A DNA stretch of 64,000 nucleotides, from NCBI RefSeq assembly GCF_000337515.1, contig NZ_AOIQ01000006.1, forward strand, positions 68,265-132,264, in the 5' to 3' direction. The first letter of the stretch is position 1; each line of letters starts with the position of its first letter. Of the stretch, positions 27,229-34,734 are shown piece by piece. The notes beneath the pieces were generated by a model. The model saw only the letters and a list, made by a program, of their open reading frames with translations, ran no database searches and had not been told where the DNA came from. Position numbers and translations under genes: made by a program. Source of the stretch: Halovivax asiaticus JCM 14624 (GTDB lineage Archaea > Halobacteriota > Halobacteria > Halobacteriales > Natrialbaceae).

Positions 27229-28146
27229 ATGCGACACGGCAATATTCTCACGAGTAAACAACTATCCCGCGAGGATATCGAAACCGTCCTCGACCGTGCA
27301 AGCGAACTGGATGGGGACGGATCGGCACTCGCAGGGGAGTACAGCGACACGCTGCTCGGCCTGCTGTTCTTCGAACCGAGTACGCGGACGAAGATGAGTT
27401 TCGAGACGGCGATGAAGCGTCTCGGTGGCGACGTCGTCGATATGGGTGCCGTCGACTCCTCCAGTATCACGAAGGGAGAAAGCCTGGCCGATACCGTTCG
27501 CGTCATCGAAGGCTACACCGACGCCATCGTGTTGCGCCACCCGAGACAGGGTGCGGCAAAACTGGCGAGTGAGTACGTCGACGTTCCGGTCATCAACGCC
27601 GGAGACGGCGCGGGCCACCACCCGACACAGACGCTCCTCGATCTGTACACGATCAGGGAAACGGCGGGGCTGGACGACCTGACTATCGGGATCATGGGCG
27701 ACCTGAAGTACGGACGGACCGTCCACTCACTCGCATACGCCCTCTCGAACTTCGGTACTCGACAGCACTTCATCAGTCCCGAGAGTCTACAACTCCCACG
27801 AGAGGTCGTCTTCGACCTCCACCAGGAAGGCGCGTCCCTGAAAGAACACGAGTCGCTCGATCCGGTGTTGGCCGAACTGGACGTCCTCTACGTCACCAGG
27901 ATTCAGCGAGAACGCTTCCCCGACGAGAACGAGTACCAGAAGGTCGCAGGCGAGTACTGCATCACCGCCGAGACGCTCGACGCTGCCAGCGACGATCTGA
28001 CCGTGATGCACCCGCTCCCGCGAGTCGACGAAATCGCGCCGGACGTCGACGCGACGGAGCACGCGACGTACTTCGAACAGGCCCACAACGGCGTCCCGGT
28101 TCGTATGGCGCTGTTAGACCTCCTGCTGGGTGAGGACGATGAGTGA
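27229..28146 (+). CDS. pyrB: Aspartate carbamoyltransferase catalytic subunit
   Basis: The 305-residue enzyme carries the carbamoyl phosphate motif FEPSTRT (about residues 48-54), the [12 protein letters not shown] block and the aspartate-loop HPLPRVDEI near residue 260. It commits carbamoyl phosphate and aspartate to pyrimidine synthesis. It overlaps pyrI by 8 bases, so the catalytic and regulatory subunits are made from one mRNA. Confidence 0.97.
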   Translation: MRHGNILTSKQLSREDIETVLDRASELDGDGSALAGEYSDTLLGLLFFEPSTRTKMSFETAMKRLGGDVVDMGAVDSSSITKGESLADTVRVIEGYTDAIVLRHPRQGAAKLASEYVDVPVINAGDGAGHHPTQTLLDLYTIRETAGLDDLTIGIMGDLKYGRTVHSLAYALSNFGTRQHFISPESLQLPREVVFDLHQEGASLKEHESLDPVLAELDVLYVTRIQRERFPDENEYQKVAGEYCITAETLDAASDDLTVMHPLPRVDEIAPDVDATEHATYFEQAHNGVPVRMALLDLLLGEDDE

Positions 28147-28600
28147 GAACCACAAGCTCCGCGTGAGCAAGATCCGAAACGGTACCGTCATCGACCACGT
28201 CCACGCCGGACAGGCGTTGAACGTCCTGGCAATTCTCGGAATCGACGGTTCCGACGGCGAGGAAGTATCCGTCGGGATGAACGTCCCGTCGGATCGACTC
28301 GCGACGAAGGACATCGTGAAAGTTGAAGGGCGCGAATTGAGCCAGGACGAAGTCGATGTCCTCTCGCTGATCGCACCCGAGGCGACGATCAACATCGTTC
28401 GCGAGTACGACGTCGTCGAGAAACACCGGGTCGAACGACCGGACACCGTCGAGGGGATCCTCTCGTGCCCCAACGCCGGGTGTATCACTGCAGCGGACGA
28501 ACCGGTCACCTCACGCTTCGACGTGCTCGCCGACGGGGTCCGATGCGTCTACTGTGAACGGATCGTTCGCGACGAGATCGCGTCACTTATCGAACCCTAA
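28139..28600 (+). CDS. pyrI: Aspartate carbamoyltransferase regulatory subunit
   Basis: The 153-residue subunit has the N-terminal allosteric nucleotide-binding domain ([13 protein letters not shown]) and a C-terminal zinc domain with the four cysteines of CPNAGC and CVYC (last 50 residues), which contacts PyrB. It confers feedback control by nucleotides. ATG 28139 overlaps the end of pyrB; an in-frame ATG at 28130 would give three more residues. Confidence 0.97.
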   Translation: MSENHKLRVSKIRNGTVIDHVHAGQALNVLAILGIDGSDGEEVSVGMNVPSDRLATKDIVKVEGRELSQDEVDVLSLIAPEATINIVREYDVVEKHRVERPDTVEGILSCPNAGCITAADEPVTSRFDVLADGVRCVYCERIVRDEIASLIEP

Positions 28601-28660
28601 TTTCTCATCGAATATATTTCTCCAAAAGAGTTAATAAGGAGCGCAACCTAGCTATCGTGT

Positions 28661-28783
28661 ATGTCTCGAACGATGAAGTTCGCGCTCGCGCTGGTCGCTA
28701 TCGTCGTCGTCTGGAAGCTCTACAGCAGTGTCACCCCCGACACCGTCGAGTACGAACCAGACCCGCAGGCGGAAACGGCCTGA
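28661..28783 (+). CDS. Single-span membrane micropeptide (40 residues)
   Basis: ATG 28661 to TGA 28783 encodes 40 residues: a short basic N-terminus (MSRTMK), one hydrophobic helix (FALALVAIVVVWKLY) and an acidic, Pro-rich tail. The AT-rich TTAATAAGG at 28631-28639 is a good TATA element about 27 bases upstream, so the gene would be leaderless. The sequence downstream of pyrI is otherwise AT-rich. The function is unknown; such one-helix peptides may be subunits of membrane complexes. Confidence 0.6.
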   Translation: MSRTMKFALALVAIVVVWKLYSSVTPDTVEYEPDPQAETA

Positions 28784-28872
28784 TTCGGCACAGTCAATCG
28801 AAAACGACCGGTTTCCCCACTTACCGGACCGGTGAACGAACGCCTTAACACGCAGCGGACGAAGGGCGACGC

Positions 28873-29706
28873 ATGGTCGGCGTCGTCACTCGAAACGAAT
28901 CTGAGGTCGCGTGGAACGAGTTCGATCGCGCATTTTACGAGGTTAAGGACGTAACCGGCCGGTCAGCCGAGCCGCTCGCGAGTGCCGTGAACATGGTGTC
29001 CTGTTTCGGTGACAACGCCGCCGCCGACGCCGAGCCGTCGCTCGTCGCAGTCGACGACGAGGGGAATCGGGCGACTCGCGAGCAACCGTACTTCGACTGG
29101 GCCGCTATTTGCCCGTCGCGAACCGAGTACAGGGACGGACTGCTGGAGATCATCGACGACTGCGTCGACGCGAACGAGGACGTCCGACTCGACGACGTGG
29201 GGTTCCCACGCGGTGAATACTGTCACTGCTCAGTCTGTCGAGAACGGTTCCAGGAGAGCGACATCGACGACTGGGGTGCGTGGCGATCGGACGTCATCAC
29301 GTCGTTCGTCGCCGAGGCGACGGCGCGAATCCCCGGTCGGGTGTACCTCACGCTCTACCCTGACCCCTATCCGGGCCACCTCTACGAGCGCTCCGGGCTG
29401 GATCTGGAAGCGATCGAACCGGACGTCGACGAGTTCGTCGTCCCGCTGTACGATACGGCCTACGAAACCACGTACTGGCTCGAGTCACTCGCGAAAGGGT
29501 TCGATAGTGCCCTCGAAACGCCGTTCAGCATCGAACTCTACGCAGTCGACGTCGATATCGACGCACTCGCCCGCGCAGCGTCGGTCGCCGAGGCGTACGC
29601 GAACGACGTCTACTTCGGGTACGACGCGAGCAACGGACGCGCCACCGTCCGACGAATGCGAGCGGACGACCGGGAGGGCGAAACGTTCGGGGCGCCGGAC
29701 TCCTGA
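28873..29706 (+). CDS. TIM-barrel-like haloarchaeal protein with CxCxxC, possibly glycoside-hydrolase-like
   Basis: The 277-residue product has the pattern WAAICPSRTEYRDGLLEII, VRLDDVGFPRGEYCHCSVC and RVYLTLYPDPY in strand-helix order. This resembles glycoside-hydrolase-like TIM barrels in which an Asp pair follows a beta strand (R105-L-D107-D108). C117, C119 and C122 form a compact metal-type CxCxxC. No signal peptide is seen. I do not know a characterised homologue, so catalytic function is a hypothesis. A TATA element CCTTAACA about 28 bases upstream supports a leaderless start. Confidence 0.6.
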   Translation: MVGVVTRNESEVAWNEFDRAFYEVKDVTGRSAEPLASAVNMVSCFGDNAAADAEPSLVAVDDEGNRATREQPYFDWAAICPSRTEYRDGLLEIIDDCVDANEDVRLDDVGFPRGEYCHCSVCRERFQESDIDDWGAWRSDVITSFVAEATARIPGRVYLTLYPDPYPGHLYERSGLDLEAIEPDVDEFVVPLYDTAYETTYWLESLAKGFDSALETPFSIELYAVDVDIDALARAASVAEAYANDVYFGYDASNGRATVRRMRADDREGETFGAPDS

Positions 29707-29751
29707 GTATCGAGAGTTACTGGGCCAACGCGACAGTTCTCTTGCCCGAAA

Positions 29752-30612
29752 TCAGTCCTGATCAGTGTCCGTATCCGAATCTCGATCGCGGAGTTCGCGA
29801 TCCGTGTCGGAGTCCGAATCGCTATCGGAATTCCCCTGATCAGAATCGCTGTCGAGATCGGCCAGCCCCGCGTCCATATCACTGTCCTGGTCGCCCCGAC
29901 CGGTGTCCCGGTCTCGGTCGTGAATATCCCGGTCGGCATCGGTTAGTTCGTCGTCTGTCCCACCGGTTCGATCCCCGTCGCCGACGGCAGGGTCCATCGC
30001 TTCGCCTTCGTCCCGGCTGCGCTCAGGTGACGAACTACGACCCCGCCCCGCTCGGTCGGGCTCTGAAAATTCCGGCCCGGCGCCCGCTGAGTCGTCCATC
30101 GACCGGTCGGCTGGTTCGTCCAGCCCATCGGACTCGCCAACGCGACCGGTGGCGTCACGGTCAGGGATGGTGCTCTCGTCGTCACCGGCAGCCCCCGTCC
30201 CACTCAGCCCTGTAGCCTCGTCGTCGTGCCCTTGCGTATCACTCCGACCCGCGCTGCCGTCCCGTCGGTCGGCTGGTGTGTCCGTCGATCCCATCTCTGT
30301 ACTCGACACGCCCCTGTCGTGTCCAGCCTCACGACCAGTGTCCATCGCACCACCGGATACTGTCTCGTCGTGTAGGTCGCCGCTGAGTCGTATCTCGTCG
30401 CCAGTGACACGTTCGACCGATTCCTCCTGCAATGGATACGCGTTTTCGCCGGTCCCTTCCCACCCGAGTGCAGCCTTGATGCTGTCTGTAACTCCCGGAT
30501 CGGGTGTGACGTGGGCCGTCCCGTGCTCGACGGCCGTCACCATCCCGATCTCCTCACCACTCGCGTTCACGACGGACTTTCCGACGTCGTCCTCTCCGAA
30601 TGCTGTGCACAT
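29752..30612 (-). CDS. PRC-barrel domain protein with Asp/Ser/Arg low-complexity tail
   Basis: The 286-residue protein starts at ATG 30612 (MCTAFGEDDVGK). Residues 5-75 form a PRC-barrel-type domain (GKSVVNASGEEIGMVTAVEH, then VERVTGDEIRL). The remaining 200 residues are low-complexity, with Gly/Asp/Ser/Arg and a C-terminal run of DSD and DTD repeats. The tail has no predicted fold and is strongly charged. PRC barrels bind other proteins or RNA, or anchor complexes. It is distinct from the compact CdpB1-like PRC protein at 34382. The repetitive DNA of the tail explains several spurious antisense frames. Confidence 0.7.
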   Translation of the reverse strand: MCTAFGEDDVGKSVVNASGEEIGMVTAVEHGTAHVTPDPGVTDSIKAALGWEGTGENAYPLQEESVERVTGDEIRLSGDLHDETVSGGAMDTGREAGHDRGVSSTEMGSTDTPADRRDGSAGRSDTQGHDDEATGLSGTGAAGDDESTIPDRDATGRVGESDGLDEPADRSMDDSAGAGPEFSEPDRAGRGRSSSPERSRDEGEAMDPAVGDGDRTGGTDDELTDADRDIHDRDRDTGRGDQDSDMDAGLADLDSDSDQGNSDSDSDSDTDRELRDRDSDTDTDQD

Positions 30613-30748
30613 GACAGCACCACGCACGCCAGCCGCCGGGTAGCCGGTGGTGCTTGCACATCACGGCCATCACCGGTCGGACTCCTCATACGAACGACTG
30701 TGGGTCTCGCCGCTACGGGTGGTGTTCACCACTCAGGTTAGTCGCAGG

Positions 30749-30765
30749 AAAACGAGCCGGGCGCG
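30749..30765. repeat. Imperfect copy of the tRNA-Lys 3'-end repeat
   Basis: AAAACGAGCCGGGCGCG matches the start of the 27-base repeat at 32456 and 32571 at 16 of 17 positions. Three small regulator genes lie between this copy and 32456. It could be a worn attachment site, or chance similarity in GC-rich DNA. Confidence 0.35.
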
Positions 30766-30853
30766 GCCGGTAGGAAGGATTGCAAGTTGACCGATGCCCT
30801 CGTCCAATCGAGCATGGACCCACTACCGGTGTCAGAGATTTGGCTGTCGGTAG

Positions 30854-31126
30854 TTACGTAACCTGGACGAACTCCGCGGCGCCACTCTGCTCGACGGTAA
30901 TGCGGTAGCCGCTGTACGTGAATTCGACAGTTATCTGTGCCGCTGGTGATGGCGGATTCGAATACAGCTTCGATATCACCCCGTCGATACAGTTGTAGGT
31001 CGGTGTCAATTCGTCCGGTTGTTTCCCCTCGAGCTCAGCGACAACTTCCGCAATCGCAACAGCCGGCTCCGCTCTGTCTGTGTTCAATTCTCGGTGGACG
31101 ATTTCGTCGTCGTGGGCTTGTGTCAT
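30854..31126 (-). CDS. HalOD1 (halobacterial output domain 1) protein
   Basis: The 90-residue protein is a lone HalOD1 domain: AVAIAEVVAELEGKQPDELTP in its helical half, then a strand pair (AQITVEFTYSGYRITVE). In signalling proteins HalOD1 is an output domain; stand-alone copies are common in haloarchaea and their partners are unknown. It is followed on the minus strand by a stretch without genes and preceded by an HTH gene, all in AT-richer DNA. A second lone HalOD1 lies at 59812. Confidence 0.82.
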   Translation of the reverse strand: MTQAHDDEIVHRELNTDRAEPAVAIAEVVAELEGKQPDELTPTYNCIDGVISKLYSNPPSPAAQITVEFTYSGYRITVEQSGAAEFVQVT

Positions 31127-31181
31127 AGTATCTCGCTAGTTTGGCGTCGTGGACAGAACAGGTGTGGCCGAGTTTCTGTGC

Positions 31182-31538
31182 TCAATCGCCCGCGGCGGGC
31201 GGAGCATGGCCGTCGATACGTGCCGCCTGGTCGATGAACTGGCTGAGACCATTTATGCCGTCGAACTCGATCGATTGACCATCCTGACCGAACGTGATGA
31301 GGCCAGCATCAGCGAGTTTCGGGAGGTGCATATGACGGAGTTGCACCTCGATGGTCGTACTACTGATGTTTCTACTCTCCTCAGATTGACCAGCGTCCCA
31401 GTTGGCGAGTGAAGCAGTCAGCGTGTCGAAGTCCACGGTCTCGGACTCCCGGGTCAGGTGATACAAGACGTAGCGCCGGTACGGATGCCTCAACAGGGAA
31501 AAGATCTCGTTCATCTCTGATTTTGTTCGTGCTTCCAT
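31182..31538 (-). CDS. DUF7344-type winged-helix HTH protein
   Basis: The 118-residue product from ATG 31538 has the haloarchaeal winged-helix pattern EMNEIFSLLRHPYRRYVLYHL then EVQLRHMHLPKLADAGLI, found in DUF7344-type regulators. The open frame extends to 31607 but runs through TATA elements (minus strand GGTTAAGGGT near 31566 and TATAAACTTATC near 31588), so the short start is preferred. Its target is unknown. The neighbours are HalOD1 and an Lrp/AsnC gene. Confidence 0.75.
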   Translation of the reverse strand: MEARTKSEMNEIFSLLRHPYRRYVLYHLTRESETVDFDTLTASLANWDAGQSEESRNISSTTIEVQLRHMHLPKLADAGLITFGQDGQSIEFDGINGLSQFIDQAARIDGHAPPAAGD

Positions 31539-31714
31539 CACCCCATAGTCTGGGCCGAACACCCTTAACCTCTTTTTAGTGATAAGTTTATATATTTGAT
31601 AATACAAACCAGGAGAGGCATTTACTTGACTTTCCCAAGCACAATGGAGGGGACAGTCATGCCAAATTCAGTACGAGTCGGGACTCCGACAATTACGATC
31701 CCTCCCGACCGTGA

Positions 31715-32230
31715 CTACTCCTCGGACGAACCGATTTCCTCGGCCGCATCAGAATCCTCACCGGCAAACTTCTGATGGAAGTGATTCCATGGCTGGATGT
31801 GTTCTTCCGCCAGAATGTTGCTACTCACGATTCGGAGGCCGAGCGCGTCTAACTGGTCGGTACTCTCCTCAACCTCAGAGGTCGATTCGGCGACGACCTC
31901 CACGTGGAGGTTTTCCTCGCCGGACAGCATTTCGCGGACGTTGACGACACCCCTAACTTCGAGGGCTTCCTCGGCCATCTCCGACCGGCGAGAGAGGTCC
32001 GTCGAGCAGATGAACAACACTTGCATCGGATACCCCGCCTGCTCGTAGTCGAGTTCCGGATTGTAGCCGGTGATAATACCCTGCTCCTCCAGTTGCGTGA
32101 TTCGGTTGTGGATGGTCGTTCCGGTAACGTCCGTTTCATCAGCGATGTCCGTATCGGAGGCCCCGCGGGCGTCCAACTGTAACAGGTGCAGGATGCGCCT
32201 GTCGAGATTGTCGAGTGGGTCGTTTTCCAT
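31715..32230 (-). CDS. Lrp/AsnC family transcription regulator
   Basis: The 171-residue protein has an N-terminal winged helix (LDNLDRRILHLLQLDARG, recognition helix in VTGTTIHNRITQLEEQG) and a ligand-binding RAM-like domain (VLFICSTDLSRR, then VNVREMLSGEENLHVEVVA). This is standard Lrp/AsnC order. It lacks the metal domain seen in the regulator at 14980. The C-terminal 25 residues are acidic. It lies beside tRNA-Lys and its repeat copies, in a part of the window that looks accessory. Confidence 0.88.
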   Translation of the reverse strand: MENDPLDNLDRRILHLLQLDARGASDTDIADETDVTGTTIHNRITQLEEQGIITGYNPELDYEQAGYPMQVLFICSTDLSRRSEMAEEALEVRGVVNVREMLSGEENLHVEVVAESTSEVEESTDQLDALGLRIVSSNILAEEHIQPWNHFHQKFAGEDSDAAEEIGSSEE

Positions 32231-32574
32231 ATCGTCAGGTACGCCGGCGAACCAATTGATTCATTCGTCACTACTGGACCCAGCCGTCTCTGAAAGCAAA
32301 GGCGGTCGGTGGTTCCTTTCTCCCCTTTTCACACGTTGTTACGGTGCACTTTACCTCGTATTCTGCATCCGAATCCCTCGAATCGTCTACTGGCCCTAAT
32401 TGGTAGATACAGGCAGTTCAGCCGCCACCGATCTGACCTGTAATCCGTCGTTCAGAAAACGGGCCGGGCGCGATTTGAACACACGGTCGGACGTGCTCAC
32501 TCCGTTGCGCCCGACCTCCCTGCATTCAAATCGCTGGTGGCCGCTTTGCTCGTCACGTCCGTTCCTCGCAAAAA
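32231..32574. other. Gene-free stretch between Lrp gene and tRNA-Lys
   Basis: I see no gene here. It holds the Lrp promoter region, an extra copy of the tRNA-Lys 3' end (32456-32482), and an inverted copy of its T-loop sequence (TTCAAATCGC at 32525-32534). A plus-strand frame at 32400 is a translation of tRNA remnants, not a protein. Confidence 0.6.
32456..32482. repeat. Direct repeat of the tRNA-Lys 3' end (27 bases), possible attachment site
   Basis: Bases 32456-32482 are identical to 32571-32597, the 3' end of tRNA-Lys plus four flanking bases. The two copies start 115 bases apart. A copied tRNA 3' end is the classic trace of integrase-mediated insertion or excision. No integrase gene is present in the window. 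Confidence 0.6.
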
Positions 32575-32648
32575 CGGGCCGGGCGCGATTTGAACACGCG
32601 ACCGTCTGATTAAGAGTCAGACGCTCTGCCTAACTGAGCTACCGGCCC
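32575..32648 (-). tRNA. tRNA-Lys, anticodon CTT
   Basis: On the minus strand there is a 7-bp acceptor stem (GGGCCGG/CCGGCCC) with discriminator G, a D arm with TAGCTCAGTTAGGCAGAGC, an anticodon stem TCTGA/TCAGA around loop CTCTTAA (anticodon CTT), and a T arm with TTCAAAT. It is 74 bases long, has no intron and encodes no CCA. A copy of its last 23 bases with flank occurs just downstream of its 3' end. Confidence 0.96.
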
Positions 32649-32923
32649 TACGCCAACGACTTTCCGCCGGGTATTGAAATACATTTCCCTTGGGCGGTCG
32701 CGTGTGAAGGATCACCAGACTGGCCCAGGTCGAGCCAACGAAACGATGATGAAAGAGAGTAGGGAATGGGAAATCTCGACAGCCAGTCGAACTGACACAG
32801 GATCTCGACACTCACTGATTTCGAAAGATCGATTCTACGACCACAATCGGCCGAATGCGGTGCTGACGGGCGGTGTCGGACGCTCCGGGAGGGTTAAGTG
32901 TAGCGACCCCGACCACACGCCCA

Positions 32924-34372
32924 ATGAACTCGGGGGCATCCATCTCCTCGACGTCGAGTTACGCCATACTCGGCTGTGGGAGCGTGGGGTATGCGGTCGC
33001 GGAGGAACTCGTCGAGCAGGGGAAAGACGTCCGGATCATCGACCAGGACGAGAGCCGGGTCGAATCGCTCAGAGACCAGGATCTGGACGCACGAGTCGCC
33101 GACATCAGCGAGCCGGAGATCGTCGAACTGATCGAGGACCGCGACGTCGTCCTGATCCTCGCCTCCGACGTGGAGTCGAACGAGGCTGCCGTCGAGCACG
33201 TCCGAAGCACCGACACCGAACAGTTCGTCATCGCCCGTGCGAGCGACCCCGTTTCCGGTGACGAACTCGCCGAGCTCGGCGCCGACGTCGTGATCAACCC
33301 CTCCGCAGTGATCGCGGATTCGGCCCTTCGTGCCCTCGAATCAGGCGAACTCGAACACAACGCCCAGACGCTCGCCTCGATCATCGACGAGACGACGGAT
33401 CGGCTCGCCATCGTCACGAAGAACAATCCGGATCCGGACTCGATCGCGAGCGCTGCCGCGTTGCAGGCTATCGCCGAGAACCGGGACGTCGACTCCGACA
33501 TCATCTACTTCGGAGACCTGGGCCACCAGGAGAATCGAGCGTTCGTGAATCTGCTCGGAATCGAGTTACACCTCTGGGAAGACGTCGCCGACGAGACGCC
33601 GTACGATACCGTCGCCCTCGTCGATCACACCGGCCAGCCCGGCATCGACCGCCCGATCGACATCGTGATCGACCACCACGACGCCGACACGGAAGCCGAC
33701 CCGACGTTCGCCGACGTCAGACCGAGCATGACCTCGACGTCGACGATCATGACGAAGTACATCCAGGAGTTCGACCTGAACGTCTCCGAGGAGGTCGCCA
33801 CGGCACTCCTGTACGGTATCAGGGCCGAGACGCTCGACTTCAAACGCGACACGACTCCGGCCGACCTCACCGCCGCCGCGTACCTCTATCCGTTCGCGAA
33901 TCACGACACCCTGGAGCAGGTGGAATCACCGTCCATGTCGCCCGAGACGCTGGACGTGCTCGCGGAGGCGATCGCGAATCGTGACGTCCAAGGGAGTCAT
34001 CTGGTCTCGAACGCCGGGTTCGTCCGCGACAGAGAAGCGCTGTCACAGGCGGCGAACCACCTCCTCAATCTCGAGGGTGTGACCACGACGGCCGTGTTCG
34101 GTGTCGCCGAAGAGACGATCTTCCTCTCGGCTCGATCGAAAGATATCCGGATCAACATCGGGAAAGTCCTCACCGATGCCTACGGTGAAATCGGCGAGGT
34201 CGCCGGCCACTCCACGCAGTCGAGTGCCGAGATTCCACTCGGTATCTTTACCGGGATCGAAATCACCGACGGGACCAGAGAGACACTCCTCGAACTGACA
34301 GAAGAGGCCGTCAAACAGACGCTCTTCGACGCGATGGGCGTCGAGGGATCCGAAGGATCGAACGGAAACTAG
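32924..34372 (+). CDS. TrkA-N (RCK) domain fused to DHH-DHHA1 phosphoesterase
   Basis: The 482-residue protein starts at ATG 32924, with a TATA-like GGTTAAGTG about 27 bases upstream. Residues 11-130 form a nucleotide-binding RCK_N domain (LGCGSVG at 16-22, acidic end of strand two at about D40). Residues 160-325 form the DHH domain: N168-x-D170-x-D172, VDHTG at 233-237 and IDHHDAD at 249-255. The rest is DHHA1. The DHH domain should hydrolyse a phosphodiester such as a cyclic dinucleotide or short oligonucleotide with Mn. RCK_N domains bind NAD or ATP-like ligands and gate potassium transport. This suggests a nucleotide-sensing phosphodiesterase. It converges with the cdpB1-like gene. Confidence 0.88.
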   Translation: MNSGASISSTSSYAILGCGSVGYAVAEELVEQGKDVRIIDQDESRVESLRDQDLDARVADISEPEIVELIEDRDVVLILASDVESNEAAVEHVRSTDTEQFVIARASDPVSGDELAELGADVVINPSAVIADSALRALESGELEHNAQTLASIIDETTDRLAIVTKNNPDPDSIASAAALQAIAENRDVDSDIIYFGDLGHQENRAFVNLLGIELHLWEDVADETPYDTVALVDHTGQPGIDRPIDIVIDHHDADTEADPTFADVRPSMTSTSTIMTKYIQEFDLNVSEEVATALLYGIRAETLDFKRDTTPADLTAAAYLYPFANHDTLEQVESPSMSPETLDVLAEAIANRDVQGSHLVSNAGFVRDREALSQAANHLLNLEGVTTTAVFGVAEETIFLSARSKDIRINIGKVLTDAYGEIGEVAGHSTQSSAEIPLGIFTGIEITDGTRETLLELTEEAVKQTLFDAMGVEGSEGSNGN

Positions 34373-34381
34373 AGCCCGACC

Positions 34382-34672
34382 TCAGGCGACGATCTCTTCT
34401 TCGTCGTCCGGGTCGCGGACGCGTTCGACGACGTCCGCGACGAGGATGACGTCGCCGACGGCGCGAACCCAGCGATAGGGAACGACGACGCCCTGGCCCT
34501 GACGCGCCTCGTGTTCGAACAGTTCCGTATTGAGACTGCCGACGGCGAGGCCGGTTACCGATCGGACGTCGAGGTTGAGTTTGAGATCTTCGACCTCACC
34601 GACGAAAACGCCGTTTTTCGTGTACACTTCGCGGCCGACGAGTGACGTAATTTCCTGGGGTCGTTCGTCCAT
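34382..34672 (-). CDS. cdpB1: PRC-barrel protein, CdpB1-like cell-division factor
   Basis: The 96-residue protein is one PRC-barrel domain (ITSLVGREVYTKNGVFVGEV, then SVTGLAVG and VVVPYRWVRAVGDVILV) with an acidic tail. In haloarchaea, PRC-barrel proteins of this size (CdpB1, CdpB2) bind SepF and shape the FtsZ division ring. I recall that the H. volcanii cdpB1 gene lies beside a DHH phosphoesterase gene, and the same neighbour is here. That supports CdpB1 over CdpB2, but it is inference. A TATA element AATTAAGAG lies about 28 bases upstream. Confidence 0.62.
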   Translation of the reverse strand: MDERPQEITSLVGREVYTKNGVFVGEVEDLKLNLDVRSVTGLAVGSLNTELFEHEARQGQGVVVPYRWVRAVGDVILVADVVERVRDPDDEEEIVA

Positions 34673-34734
34673 GTCCGGGCAAAAGTGGGGTGGACTCTTA
34701 ATTGTTGGTCAGACGCCGGACCGGTCAGTTCGGC

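Noticed and set aside
29752-30100. Short tandem repeats at the end of the PRC gene, considered as CRISPR-like
   Set aside because: The units are 3-6 bases encoding DSD and DTD, without spacers; they are coding low complexity.
32400-32609. Plus-strand 69-codon frame over the tRNA-Lys repeat copies
   Set aside because: It translates tRNA-like DNA, including the repeat twice. No start signal or homology pattern.
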